From NCBI RefSeq assembly GCF_000688235.1, contig NZ_JHYO01000022.1, positions 1-64,000 on the forward strand: 64,000 nt of DNA, read 5' to 3'. Below the pieces are notes generated by a model, which saw only the letters and a program-made list of their open reading frames with translations, was not told where the DNA came from and ran no database searches. Each line of letters starts with the position of its first letter. The stretch's first letter is position 1. This document shows, piece by piece, positions 1 to 9,812 of the stretch. The position numbers were made by a program, and so were the translations under genes. This stretch comes from Terasakiella pusilla DSM 6293. Lineage in GTDB: Bacteria > Pseudomonadota > Alphaproteobacteria > Rhodospirillales > Terasakiellaceae.

Positions 1-39
1 AAGTATAATACACGAAGATAATCTTACTCATTTTAGATG

Positions 40-155
40 GCCTGGTGGTTATGGCACGTGGCAAACACCCGATCCCATCCCGAACTCGGCCGTGAAAACA
101 TGTTGCGCTGATGGTACTTCGTCTTAAGACGCGGGAGAGTAAGTCGCTGCCAGGC
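40..155 (+). rRNA. rrf: 5S ribosomal RNA
   Basis: The stretch has the 5S layout: a terminal helix (gcctgg at 40-45 against ccaggc at 150-155), the conserved core cccgatcccatcccgaactc and the 3' part with gggagagtaag. Flanking sequences at about 23-37 and 158-172 are also complementary and extend the helix, as expected for the precursor stem cut by RNase during rRNA maturation. The 16S and 23S genes would lie upstream, outside the window. Length is about 116 nt, normal for 5S. The exact mature ends are inferred from the helix. Confidence 0.95.
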
Positions 156-200
156 CTTCTAAAATGAGTAAGTCTTAACCTACACAATCGTTACAAAAAT

Positions 201-230
201 AGCCGCCCCTCAAAAGGCGGCTTTAGTCTT
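201..230 (+). terminator. rRNA operon hairpin after 5S
   Basis: A perfect 7-bp G+C-rich stem (agccgcc 201-207, ggcggct 216-222) with an 8-nt loop is followed by a T-rich tail (ttagtcttt). It looks like a Rho-independent terminator, but the initiator tRNA follows only 16 nt later, so it may be partly read through or act as a processing site. Confidence 0.7.
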
Positions 231-245
231 TCTAAAAGACACCAA

Positions 246-322
<77 letters not shown>

Positions 323-323
323 A

Positions 324-369
324 AATCAAAACGGTCCTGTCCTTTATGGCAGGGCCGTTTTGATTTTTA
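324..369 (+). terminator. Terminator after tRNA-fMet
   Basis: A long stem (aatcaaaacggtcctg at 324-339 with cagggccgttttgatt at 350-365, one bulged or mismatched position) closes a short loop and is followed by tttat. Because the arms carry A-runs and T-runs on both sides, it could terminate transcription in either direction. It probably ends the rRNA/tRNA transcript. Confidence 0.8.
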
Positions 370-734
370 TTGCTGGGGGATCCAGTTTGATCTGCGCAAG
401 ATGCGCTGAAAAGCGCAGATTGCAACAGTTCGGCCAAAGGCAACGACGCAGCAAGCGCAGCGAGCGAGTACGGTAAATCTGGCCCCTAAGACCGTGAAAG
501 CAATAAAACCAGCTATACGGCTGGTTTTTAATATCTCTGGCGAACGAAAACTAGCCTCTGTCCCCGCCCTGCGCCTAGATCTAATCGTCCGTTTGATTCG
601 GAATAATTCATAAAGGGATGAGAAGATAAAACGGGAAGAGACTTGCTGCCTAAAAAGCAGGGAACCAAAACTAAAAGAGAAATAAAATTTCGTGTGTCTC
701 TCCGTTGTTTTCTGTGTGTTCCCGTTACTTTTAT
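370..734. other. Gene-free stretch with two hairpins
   Basis: No coding region is convincing here. A perfect 8-bp hairpin (atctgcgc 390-397, gcgcagat 413-420) and a second hairpin with a T-tail (aaaccagc 506-513, gctggttttt from 520) can be seen; the latter looks like another terminator. Positions 475-486 repeat 12 bases of the tRNA-fMet 3' part (303-314, aaatctggcccc). From about 540 to 734 I see nothing beyond low-complexity A+T-rich sequence. Confidence 0.6.
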
Positions 735-1571
735 CTACGGTTCGTCTAAATACGGAGGAGTCCTGCGTTCGTTAATACCTAGCATAGGGTTTCTTTTTTC
801 ATTTTCCTCGATCAGATTTGGATACAGTCCCTTGCTGAATAGCTTTTCCATTGCGGAGATTTGGCTTGGTTTTAATTTGGATTTTAAATTTTCAATATGA
901 TTGGTGACATTTGCCCCTTCCCATTCAGCATTCAAATACCAAAAATATGATTTCGAATAAGATTGAGGCAGTTTTTTACCTTCTAAATAGGCTTTAGCTA
1001 ATTCAAGCATCGCGGGACGATAGTTGAGTTGAGCGCGATCAAAAACATAATTTAAAACATATTCATAATCAGCAAGGTTTTCGGGCTTTGGCGAGTTCTC
1101 AAAATAATAGTCGTATGTATCGTGTCTGCTTTCCATTTTTTCCGCCCGATGAGCGAGCATGAAACTTAATCTATAACTTGCTTCACTTTCGGATATTTTT
1201 CGGATTTCTTCAGGTGGTTGCCACAAGATTTGAACACACCAATCTTTTGCAACTTTTAAGTCAGACATAAAAAGGGGACTTGAGTTGTTATCAGAGAAAT
1301 ATTTCTCATGAGCGCGGATATATTGTGCTGAATATGTCAGGACAAACGCTTTAAGAAAGTTTGAAATGCTGATTTTTTGTTCGCATGGGATTTCTTCTGC
1401 ATAAAGAGGAAGGATAGCAGAAATCCCGGGGTGGGGAACTTTCAGACTGTACTCAGACAGCGTAATTGTACTGAAATCAGGGGCTGCATTAACCGTAGTT
1501 TGGGCCTTGCTATCAGCCAAGAAGGCAAGGTTAAATAACCTAACAATCAAAAAAACAAATAGTCTATACAT
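735..1571 (-). CDS. Exported Sel1-repeat-like protein
   Basis: A 278-residue protein of unknown function. The N-terminus is a Sec signal peptide (hydrophobic residues about 4-20, likely cut after SKA near residue 23), so the protein should be periplasmic or outer-membrane associated. Around residues 180-225 there is one Sel1-like alpha-hairpin unit (LNYRPAMLELAKAYLEGKK followed by aromatic YFWYLNAEWEGA), the type of repeat used for protein-protein contacts. The rest matches no family I recognise. It has three cysteines in the mature part. It stands alone, transcribed toward the rRNA operon end, with no obvious partner and a weak ribosome binding site. The coding call is well supported by length and signal peptide; the role is unknown. 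Confidence 0.7.
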   Translation of the reverse strand: MYRLFVFLIVRLFNLAFLADSKAQTTVNAAPDFSTITLSEYSLKVPHPGISAILPLYAEEIPCEQKISISNFLKAFVLTYSAQYIRAHEKYFSDNNSSPLFMSDLKVAKDWCVQILWQPPEEIRKISESEASYRLSFMLAHRAEKMESRHDTYDYYFENSPKPENLADYEYVLNYVFDRAQLNYRPAMLELAKAYLEGKKLPQSYSKSYFWYLNAEWEGANVTNHIENLKSKLKPSQISAMEKLFSKGLYPNLIEENEKRNPMLGINERRTPPYLDEP

Positions 1572-2074
1572 AATTTAAACCCAATAACAGAATGGTCCCG
1601 TCCCTATAAAGTGGAGAGTACTTTCTGTTAGACTAAGATCCGCAGCAAGTACTTATGAAATCTAAAAAATTAGATGTGCTTAAATGTAAGTGGTCCAGCT
1701 TACATTAACCTGTGGATTGTCTCTGTAGCAAGCGCCCGAATATTGCTTGCAGGGCTTGCGTTTGCGAATGCGGAAAGTCTTGTGCGCTTCTTTTTGGGAA
1801 ATGCTCGGTTTTGATCTCATCTTTATTTTCCTAAGTCACTACTGATGAGATCAAGCGCTCAGCAGTGATTTAGGGGAAGCAGAGACGTGCGTTAAACCAA
1901 ACATGATCGGCGTACAGTTAATGTCTCTCAAAAATGACATTAATTATCAAAAATAAAACTTTTAATAATGTACCCTATGCGGTTTAATGCGCTAACTAAT
2001 TATTTCACCACTATTATTTAATTATTTTGTCCCTATCCTTAAACAGCTAGAAATTAAAAGAAATAATATCCATT
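1572..2074. other. Intergenic region upstream of the PKS
   Basis: About 500 bp between the divergently transcribed Sel1-like gene and the polyketide synthase. No ORF is convincing. It contains two interleaved inverted repeats (1811-1874, listed separately). The last 150 bp are very A+T-rich and should hold the promoter of the PKS operon; I cannot pick a confident -35/-10 pair by eye. Confidence 0.5.
1811..1874. repeat. Two interleaved inverted repeats
   Basis: Arm A is a perfect 11-bp inverted repeat (ttgatctcatc 1811-1821, gatgagatcaa 1844-1854). Arm B is a 16-bp inverted repeat (1830-1845 with 1859-1874) with one G:T and one mismatch. The arms alternate A-B-A'-B', so the RNA would either fold as a pseudoknot or switch between two exclusive hairpins. 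No T-run follows on either strand, so a simple terminator is unlikely. The sequence shows the repeats; the function is unknown. Confidence 0.6.
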
Positions 2075-5000
2075 ATGATAAAAGACAGCGCTAAACTTTC
2101 CACAAACGATACCTCAAAAAGTCGAGAACCCATCGCCATTGTTGGCATTGGTTGTCGGTACCCAGGCGGTGCCAATACGCCTGCGAAGTTTTGGGAATTT
2201 TTGCTAGATGGGAAAGATGGCTTTTGTGACATCCCGCAAGATCGCTGGGATTTAGAGAGATTTAATGATAGTGACCCTAACATTGAGGGGACGGCAAGAC
2301 CTAAGCAGGCGGCCTTATTGAGTGATATAGACGTTAAAGGTTTTGATGCTCAATTTTTTGGCTTTTCCTCTCGTGAGGCAGAGTGCCTTGACCCTCAACA
2401 GCGTTTGTTGATGCAGGTTGCTTGGGAAGCTTTTGAGGATGCGAATATTCGACCCTCTGACTGGGCTAAACGTCTGATCGGTGTTTATGTCGGTGGCTTC
2501 ACGTCCGATAATCTTATCATGACGAGTTCGTCGGAAAACTATTTGAAGATAGATCAATCCTCGGCCAGTAGTAGCACCTTGGTGATGCTGTCAAATCGAC
2601 TGTCTTACTTTTTTGATTTTAAAGGGCCTTCTTTAACCATCGATACGGCCTGTTCCTCTTCACTTGTCGCCCTGAATTATGCCTGTCAAGATATATGGAA
2701 TGGGAACACGGAAGCTGCCTTGGTTGGCGGGGCGAATGCGATACTTTTTCCAGCTCTTTCCATTAGCATGTCTAAAGGTGGCTACTTGTCACCAGACTCT
2801 CGCTCCAAGGCGTTTGATTGCAACGCCAATGGGTACGCCCGAGGTGAAGGGGCTGGTGTCATCATTTTGAAGCCTCTCTCCCAAGCGATTGCAGATGGTG
2901 ACCGGATCTATTCTCAAATTGTTGCAACAGGTGTAAATCAAGATGGCCGATCTGCAGGCATTGCCTCACCCAACGGTTCGGCGCAGCGCCATCTTATAAA
3001 ATCTGTGTTGGCAAGCAACCATATTAACCCCAATGACATTGTCTTGATTGAAGCGCACGGCACTGGCACTGCTGTTGGCGACCCAACAGAAGTCTCGGCT
3101 CTTTCTGAAGCTTTAGGACCGCGCGAGGACGGCCAGTCTCGTTACATTTCATCGGTAAAGGGGAATATTGGTCATCAAGAAGCCGGTGCGGGTGTTGCAG
3201 GTATTATTAAAACGGCGTTGGCGCTTCATCGCGATTGTGTTCCACAGCAAGCAAGCTTTAACGAACTCAATCCGGCACTGGATCTACAGACCTCTCATCT
3301 AAATATTGCACACAAAACAGAAGCTCTCTGCCAGCAAGAAGCTGCCAAGTTAGCTTGTGTAAATTCTTTTGGCTATGGGGGGACGAATGCCCATGCTGTT
3401 TTGAGCGCTCATACAACACAGTATGAGCCAGAAGTCGCCGGGCCTTTTGCCCAAGAGACGCTTCTGCTTTTTAGTGCAAAATCGCCGGCAGCGGTGAAAA
3501 CAGAAATTTCCTCAATTGTTAACTTTCTAACAGAAAACCCTCAGGTTCATATCGCTGATCTCGCACATACACTGGCTTGTGGACGTGAAGCACATGATTT
3601 CCGCTTGTCGACTTATGCGACGGATCGTGTTTCTGCCTTGGCAGGCCTTGAACAGGCCCTTGAACAACTTGATCAAGGCAACCTTAATCTGGAAAGAATA
3701 AACGCATCATCAGAAAAAAATATAGTTTTTGTTTATACGGGTATGGGGCCACAGTGGTGGGGGATGGGGCACGATCTATACAAGACGAATCCTATCTTCC
3801 GCGAAGCTGTCATAGAAGCCGATACGGCTTTTAAATCCTTTTCGGGCTGGTCTATTTTAGAGGAGATGTTGAAAGAGAAATCACTCTCTCGGATGGCGCA
3901 AAATGAAATTGCGCAACCCGCAAATCTGATTCTCCAACACGGCTTGACAGTTCTGTTACAGCATTGGGGCATTCGTCCGACAGCTATTATCGGCCATAGT
4001 GTCGGCGAAGTCGGCGCTGCGCTTGCTGCTGGGGCGCTTACCTTGACACAAGCAGCCGAGATCGCTTTTCATCGCAGCCGCCTGCAGCAGAAAAAAGCCG
4101 GGCAGGGCCGTATGCTCGCGACAGGATTGGATCTGGAGACCGCATGTTCAATTGTTGAAATTTACGGCGATCATGTTTCTATTGGTGCGATTAATAGCGC
4201 GTCTTCTATCGCCCTTGCTGGGGATGAAACGACCCTGCGTGTCATCATGGAAGAATTAGACAGCCAAGGTATTTTTAATAAACTTATCCATGGGGAAGTC
4301 GCTTATCACAGTCATCAAATGGATGACCTCAAAGAAGAGCTGTATGCAAGTCTCGGGCATGTGAAACCGTCTTGTCCAAAGGTGCGGCTGTTCTCAACAG
4401 CTTATGGGCGCGAGATCGTTTCAGCGGAACATGATGTGGATTATTGGTGGGCGAATGTGCGCCAATCGGTTCTGTTTGACGATGCCTTGAAAGATATGGC
4501 AGAGGCGGGGTTTGATAATTTTATAGAAATTGGGCCCCACCCGGTATTGAGCAGTGCGGTTAAGCAAGTTTTTTCAAAGCTGAAGGATGTGAAACCTGTA
4601 ACAATTTTTTCTTCGTTATCTCGGAATACGCCAGAGACCGAGAGGCTCTTGAACCTTGTTTCGGATTTGTGGAAAAGTAAGCAAATTTCTGATTTTTCAA
4701 AGATACTTCCCGGTACGAAAATCTCAATCCCTAGCTATCCTTGGCAACAGGAACGTCTATGGCGTGAAAGCCGGAGTTCGCTTGCATTTCGCACGGGCAA
4801 GCGCGTTCACCCACTGTTGGGAAGAAGAACAACGGACCTTCCTGTCACATGGGAAAACGTCTTAAAGAGTGACGCACTACAATGTTTTAAAGACCATATT
4901 GTGGATGGCAAAGAGATATTTCCCGGCGCGGGTTATATGGAGATCTTTCTGGCCGCCGTGCAGGATTTGCACGCAGGATCGGGCTTTGGACTGTGTGACG

Positions 5001-8000
5001 TTAAATTTGAAAACCTCCTACATCTTCCTGAAAAAGGAAGTCTGGAAATCCGAACCGTCTGTCATGAAGATGATCTTTTGATTTATGCTAGAGAAATCAA
5101 AAATGACGACCTTTGGCAACTGTATGCCCGGGCATGTATTGTGCGCCAGACGCGAACCACTGCGACAAAGCACAGCAGGGGCTACAACACAGGGAAAGTA
5201 GATCATTATGATAAAGCGGGAGCATATGATAAACTGCATCTGATGGGGTTGAATTATGGGATGGATTTTCAGCCGATCCACGTTGCAGAGATTTCAGAGG
5301 ATCATGTTGAAGGCCGATTGAAATTAAAAGACGGGATATGGCATGATCTACGATTAATGACGCATCCTGCTTTGATTGATGGTGGCCTGCAGTTGCTGGC
5401 GTTATGCAGTTCTGATACGAATTCACCGCCAGTTCCCGTTAAAATAGGGCAAGTAACGGTATATCAAGCCTTTCCAGCGGATGACAGTGCAGTCATAGTA
5501 ATGGGCGAAATTCAGGAAGATAACACGGCAACGCTTCGTTTTAGTACAGAAGAGGGAAGCATTGTGTTGCTTCTTGAACGTATTGAAATGAAACATATTC
5601 CCCGTCAGCTCAGCCACCAGAAAGAAGATCATTTTCTTCACCACTTCGATTGGGTCGAACATATGGGAACGGCTGAAACTGTTGCTGTATCCCCACTGAA
5701 AGACGTGAACAGTGATCGTCCTGTATCGGAAGAAATCAAAAAATACTGGCCAGCGGAGCAGACTACGGGCGCAGCCCCTCTTCATTTGTTTATTAGTCAA
5801 TCTGATTTAGAACCCAGTGTCAGTGAAGTCACAGACTTTATCTCTTTTATTAATGCCGTTGAACGAGAAGCATCTGAAGACAAAATCATTTTAATTACGA
5901 CAGGAGCCTGGCGCCTTGAGCCAACAGATCTGCCATCACCCGGACAAGCGGCGCTTTGGGGTGTTGCGCGCACGACACGGCAAGAAAAGCCGAAAATAAA
6001 GATTGTCTCTGTTGATTTAGCGCATGGTTTTCAGAATTGGGAGACTTTAGCGCAGCTGTTGGCTGACCTTCCTGATCATGGTGAATATGCGGTGCGCGGT
6101 GGTCAAGTTTTTAAACATATTTTGAAGCAACAGAACAATAATGATGATGTTCCGAATTTACCTGTGCCGAACAATGAAAATTTCCTAAGTAAACTCGCAA
6201 CGCGTGAGCGTGGCGGTTTTGCCGGGTTGCATTATAAAGGGGAAGTTCGACGCGCCCCCGACCCTGATGAGATTGAAGTTGAAGTTGCTTATAGCGCGAT
6301 TAATTTTAAAGATATTTTGAAAGTACTCTCGCGTTTGACGGATCAGACGTTGAAGGGCACATTTTTTCAAAAAAGCTTAGGGATGGAGTCAAGTGGCACT
6401 GTCGTTCAGGCAGGTGCAAATACGGACTTTAGGGTTGGCGAACGTATTGTTTTTGGGTGTCGTTTCGGGTCGTTGCAATCACATGTTACATTCAATCCAA
6501 AAGATGCGTTGATTTATCGTTGGGGGGACCTCCCTCTGAGTTTAGAAGAACTCGCAACAATCCCAATTGCATTTACAAGCGCTTTTTATGGCTTGAACAA
6601 GGTTGCTCAGCTGAAAAAAGACGAAACTGTCTTGTTGCATTCTGCGGCAGGAGGGGTCGGGCATGCGGCCATAAATGTTGCACGACAAATCGGTGCAACG
6701 ATTATCGCGACGGCAGGTACACAAGAAAAACGGGATTATTTGCGTAAGCTCGGCATTGAACATATTTTCAATTCCCGAAATCTTGATTTTGAACAAAATG
6801 TTTTAGAGGTAACGCAGGGCAAGGGCGTTGATGTTATTTTAAACTTCCTACCTGAGGCTTTACTTCATGCGAACCTTCGTATCCTGAAACCTTTTGGAAG
6901 GTTAATCGAGCTTGGTAAAGCCGATATTGGGACAAATAAAGGGCTGCCCCTGGGAGAGTTTGAGCGGAATCTTAGTTTTACAGCTATTGATATTGACCAT
7001 ATGTTAGCTGTGCGCCCTGATATTTTTTATCACACGATTGATGATATGAAGGTTTATTTTAAGAGCGAGGAATACAAACCTTTACCCACGATCGTTACCC
7101 CCGCAAATGATGTGATTTTAGCCTTTAAAAAAATGGCAGAAGGGAATCATATTGGTAAATGTCTTCTTGATTTTACACAACCAGTCCCGCATGTGACTTT
7201 TCCTGCGCCCGACAGCGGATTGATAAAACCGAACGCAACGTACGTTATAACGGGTGGCACCAACGGGTTTGGTCTGGAATGTGCTAAATGGCTTCAGAAG
7301 CAGGGCGCGCAACATATTGTTTTGTTGTCTCGTTCTGCACGTGCCGAGGGGGATGTAAAAGAACTTGAAGGGCTATTACAGAAAGCGGACGGTTCTCTGA
7401 CTTTGTGTGCCTGCGATGTTGGTAACATGCAAGAAACCAAGGCTACATTTGAAAAGATTGTAGCCACTTTGCCGCCTGTGGCGGGGATCTTTCATGCCGC
7501 TGCTGTTTTAAGAGACGGTCCGATGACTGTCTTGACAGCTGACATGATTGAAGAAAGTCTCCATGCAAAAGCGATGGGGGGCTATAACCTCCATATGATC
7601 AGCTTAGCTTTAGATCTCCCTCTCGAACATTTTGTCTTTTTCTCTTCTATCAGCGCAATGGTCGGCAATGCGGGGCAAGCAAGTTATGGTGCTGCAAATG
7701 TCTATTTAGATGCTTTGGCAGACTATCGACGCCGTCAGGGACTTGCGGGGAGTTCCATCGCTTGGGGACCTATCGGCGAGGTTGGAATGGTCGCTCGTGA
7801 TGCTCAGGTGTCTCGTATGTTGGCTCATAAAGGTATTGCACCTCTTAGTTTGGCTGAGGCCTTTGATAATTTTTACAACATTTTATCTTTTGGGCACTGT
7901 CACACGGGCTGTTTCAATGTGGATTGGGACAAGTGGCAAAAGGCGCATGCCACCTCTCATGAGTTTGATCCTGTCTTTGGACTCTTTAAGGTCGCTGAAG

Positions 8001-8431
8001 AGTCGAAACAAGGTCATACTCTGATCAAGCGCTTGCTTAGCGCGAACCCGACAGATCATGAGAGTTTGCTCTGTCAACATTTGGCGGAAACCTTGGCGCA
8101 TGTGCTGCATATTGACCAAAATCTGGTGGCATTGGACAAACCCATTTCTGAGCTCGGTGTTGACTCCCTTATGAGTATTGAATTCCAACTTTCATTGGAA
8201 GCGGAAATGGGGAATTTGAATATCCCCCTTCAGCTTGATATCCAAAAAACGCTCAAAGAACTGGCACTTTCGATACTTTCTACGTTGAATGAACATGGTG
8301 CTTTAAGCGAAGACACTATTGATTTATCCGATAGGGATGAGCCGATACATGAGATTGATGTAGATGGCCTGTCTGATGATGAGGTTGAACGCATGTTAGC
8401 CGAACTCTTAAGCCATACAGATGCGCATTAA
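2075..8431 (+). CDS. Fully reducing type I polyketide synthase
   Basis: A single 2118-residue module. Domains in order: ketosynthase (about 18-445; Cys193 in DTACSSS, His328 in EAHGTGT, His367 in GNIGHQ), acyltransferase (about 570-880; Ser642 in GHSVGE), dehydratase (about 910-1180; His941 in HIVDGKEIFP), enoylreductase (about 1350-1690; NADPH motif SAAGGVGHA), ketoreductase (about 1715-1900; TGGTNGFG, and an SxxxxxxxxxxYxxxN-type site) and acyl carrier domain (Ser2031 in GVDSLMS). All catalytic residues I can check are present, so it should build a saturated acyl chain, probably by iterative use. There is no methyltransferase and no thioesterase; release is expected from the oxoamine synthase encoded 18 bp downstream. 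The protein ends in an acidic tail with ERMLAELL, possibly a docking element. Confidence 0.93.
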   Translation: MIKDSAKLSTNDTSKSREPIAIVGIGCRYPGGANTPAKFWEFLLDGKDGFCDIPQDRWDLERFNDSDPNIEGTARPKQAALLSDIDVKGFDAQFFGFSSREAECLDPQQRLLMQVAWEAFEDANIRPSDWAKRLIGVYVGGFTSDNLIMTSSSENYLKIDQSSASSSTLVMLSNRLSYFFDFKGPSLTIDTACSSSLVALNYACQDIWNGNTEAALVGGANAILFPALSISMSKGGYLSPDSRSKAFDCNANGYARGEGAGVIILKPLSQAIADGDRIYSQIVATGVNQDGRSAGIASPNGSAQRHLIKSVLASNHINPNDIVLIEAHGTGTAVGDPTEVSALSEALGPREDGQSRYISSVKGNIGHQEAGAGVAGIIKTALALHRDCVPQQASFNELNPALDLQTSHLNIAHKTEALCQQEAAKLACVNSFGYGGTNAHAVLSAHTTQYEPEVAGPFAQETLLLFSAKSPAAVKTEISSIVNFLTENPQVHIADLAHTLACGREAHDFRLSTYATDRVSALAGLEQALEQLDQGNLNLERINASSEKNIVFVYTGMGPQWWGMGHDLYKTNPIFREAVIEADTAFKSFSGWSILEEMLKEKSLSRMAQNEIAQPANLILQHGLTVLLQHWGIRPTAIIGHSVGEVGAALAAGALTLTQAAEIAFHRSRLQQKKAGQGRMLATGLDLETACSIVEIYGDHVSIGAINSASSIALAGDETTLRVIMEELDSQGIFNKLIHGEVAYHSHQMDDLKEELYASLGHVKPSCPKVRLFSTAYGREIVSAEHDVDYWWANVRQSVLFDDALKDMAEAGFDNFIEIGPHPVLSSAVKQVFSKLKDVKPVTIFSSLSRNTPETERLLNLVSDLWKSKQISDFSKILPGTKISIPSYPWQQERLWRESRSSLAFRTGKRVHPLLGRRTTDLPVTWENVLKSDALQCFKDHIVDGKEIFPGAGYMEIFLAAVQDLHAGSGFGLCDVKFENLLHLPEKGSLEIRTVCHEDDLLIYAREIKNDDLWQLYARACIVRQTRTTATKHSRGYNTGKVDHYDKAGAYDKLHLMGLNYGMDFQPIHVAEISEDHVEGRLKLKDGIWHDLRLMTHPALIDGGLQLLALCSSDTNSPPVPVKIGQVTVYQAFPADDSAVIVMGEIQEDNTATLRFSTEEGSIVLLLERIEMKHIPRQLSHQKEDHFLHHFDWVEHMGTAETVAVSPLKDVNSDRPVSEEIKKYWPAEQTTGAAPLHLFISQSDLEPSVSEVTDFISFINAVEREASEDKIILITTGAWRLEPTDLPSPGQAALWGVARTTRQEKPKIKIVSVDLAHGFQNWETLAQLLADLPDHGEYAVRGGQVFKHILKQQNNNDDVPNLPVPNNENFLSKLATRERGGFAGLHYKGEVRRAPDPDEIEVEVAYSAINFKDILKVLSRLTDQTLKGTFFQKSLGMESSGTVVQAGANTDFRVGERIVFGCRFGSLQSHVTFNPKDALIYRWGDLPLSLEELATIPIAFTSAFYGLNKVAQLKKDETVLLHSAAGGVGHAAINVARQIGATIIATAGTQEKRDYLRKLGIEHIFNSRNLDFEQNVLEVTQGKGVDVILNFLPEALLHANLRILKPFGRLIELGKADIGTNKGLPLGEFERNLSFTAIDIDHMLAVRPDIFYHTIDDMKVYFKSEEYKPLPTIVTPANDVILAFKKMAEGNHIGKCLLDFTQPVPHVTFPAPDSGLIKPNATYVITGGTNGFGLECAKWLQKQGAQHIVLLSRSARAEGDVKELEGLLQKADGSLTLCACDVGNMQETKATFEKIVATLPPVAGIFHAAAVLRDGPMTVLTADMIEESLHAKAMGGYNLHMISLALDLPLEHFVFFSSISAMVGNAGQASYGAANVYLDALADYRRRQGLAGSSIAWGPIGEVGMVARDAQVSRMLAHKGIAPLSLAEAFDNFYNILSFGHCHTGCFNVDWDKWQKAHATSHEFDPVFGLFKVAEESKQGHTLIKRLLSANPTDHESLLCQHLAETLAHVLHIDQNLVALDKPISELGVDSLMSIEFQLSLEAEMGNLNIPLQLDIQKTLKELALSILSTLNEHGALSEDTIDLSDRDEPIHEIDVDGLSDDEVERMLAELLSHTDAH

Positions 8432-8449
8432 AATTTAAAAAGGTGAAAA

Positions 8450-9769
8450 ATGTCACAAGAATCCGGTGCAACGGCAGACCCATCCGAAGCGAAACGCAGG
8501 CTTTTGGCTGAATTGCTAAATAAAAAGAAAACTGTTTCCAAGCCAGATGTCCCATCGATCACCCAACAAATGGAGAAGCCGTCTCTAGAAGAAGGTGCGC
8601 AACAGTTATCTGATCAGTTTGCGTGGCTTGAGGGGATGGGGCAGGCTAATCCATATTTTCGGACGCTTGAAGGTATACCAACTCCCGTGATCTATTCTGA
8701 AGGCCGGGAGATTATTAATTATGCCAACTATAATTATTTAGGTCTTTGTGGAGATCAAAGAGTTACAGATGCCGCTAAAAACGCATTGGATAAGTATGGC
8801 ACCTCGGTGAGTGCAAGCCGGATTGCATCCGGGGAACGTACCCTTCATCAACGTTTGGAAAGTCAGGTTGCCAATTTAATTGGGCAAGAAGATGCACTTG
8901 CCCTCGTCGGTGGCTTTACGACAAATGCCAGTGTCATTGGGCATATATGCGGTCCGCAAGACCTGATCATATATGATAGCTATATTCATCGGAGCGCCCT
9001 TGAGGGAGCCTGTCTGGCCGGTTCACGTTCCATACCTTTTCCACATAATAACCTTGTGGCGTTGGAAGATTTACTGTCAGAACACCGTCAGAAGTACCGT
9101 CAATGCCTCGTTATCGTGGAAGGCTTGTATAGTATGGATGGCGATATTGTTGATTTACCAAAGGTCATTGAGCTGAAAAGCCGTTTCAACGCGCTGCTTT
9201 TCGTTGATGAAGCTCATTCTTTGGGTGTCCTTGGCGCGTCGGGGCGGGGGATTACTGAACATTTTAACGTCAATCCGAAAGAAATCGACCTGTGGATGGG
9301 CACGTTTAGTAAGACATTGGCCAGTTGTGGGGGCGCCATCGCAGGACGCCATGAGATCATCAGATATTTGCGTTATTCCACACCGGGATTTGTTTACAGT
9401 GTTGGGCTTTCTCCGGCAAATGCAGCAGCGACGCTTACAGCCATCACGCTTATGCTCAAAGAGCCGGAGCGCGTGAGACGTCTTCAACACAATAGTCAGT
9501 TATTTTGGAACCTATGCAGAGAGGCGGGTTTAAATACAGGCCCATGTGAAGGGTATGCTGTTGTGCCTGTGATTGTCGGGAGCCCCGAAAAGAGTATTGC
9601 CATTTCAAATGCGTTATTTGAAAAAGGCATCAATGTTCAACCGATTTTCTATCCTGCTGTCGCCAAAAATGAAGCCCGCATCAGATTTTTCATTACATCT
9701 GAGCATACGGAAGAACAAATATATTCAACGATTTCTTCCTTAACGGATTGTATTGGAAATACTGATTAG
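8450..9769 (+). CDS. Alpha-oxoamine synthase (SPT/AONS family)
   Basis: A 439-residue PLP enzyme of the alpha-oxoamine synthase family, which decarboxylates an amino acid while joining it to an acyl thioester. Core motifs are visible: the His of YIHRSALEG, DEAHSLGVLG for the PLP ring and the Schiff-base lysine in GTFSKTLASCGG. The GTFSK form is closer to serine palmitoyltransferase and PKS-linked oxoamine synthases than to KBL or ALA synthase. About 80 residues precede the core and include RRLLAELL, echoing ERMLAELL at the PKS C-terminus. Following a PKS that lacks a thioesterase, it probably off-loads the PKS chain as a 2-amino-3-ketone. The amino acid used (Ser, Ala or Gly) cannot be read from the sequence. 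Start supported by aaggtg 6-10 bp upstream. Confidence 0.88.
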   Translation: MSQESGATADPSEAKRRLLAELLNKKKTVSKPDVPSITQQMEKPSLEEGAQQLSDQFAWLEGMGQANPYFRTLEGIPTPVIYSEGREIINYANYNYLGLCGDQRVTDAAKNALDKYGTSVSASRIASGERTLHQRLESQVANLIGQEDALALVGGFTTNASVIGHICGPQDLIIYDSYIHRSALEGACLAGSRSIPFPHNNLVALEDLLSEHRQKYRQCLVIVEGLYSMDGDIVDLPKVIELKSRFNALLFVDEAHSLGVLGASGRGITEHFNVNPKEIDLWMGTFSKTLASCGGAIAGRHEIIRYLRYSTPGFVYSVGLSPANAAATLTAITLMLKEPERVRRLQHNSQLFWNLCREAGLNTGPCEGYAVVPVIVGSPEKSIAISNALFEKGINVQPIFYPAVAKNEARIRFFITSEHTEEQIYSTISSLTDCIGNTD

Positions 9770-9812
9770 GGCCGGTTTTGTTCGAAAAATACTCTTTTTG
9801 TACATCTGCCAA

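Noticed and set aside
643-900. Plus-strand frame opposite the end of the Sel1-like gene
   Set aside because: Low-complexity Phe/Ser-rich peptide opposite a gene with signal peptide and repeat; no ribosome binding site.
2075-8431. PKS as a polyunsaturated fatty acid or glycolipid (hglE-type) synthase
   Set aside because: It has one ACP, a DH within the single module and no Pfa-type tandem ACPs or partner Pfa genes; the oxoamine synthase next to it fits a different release step.
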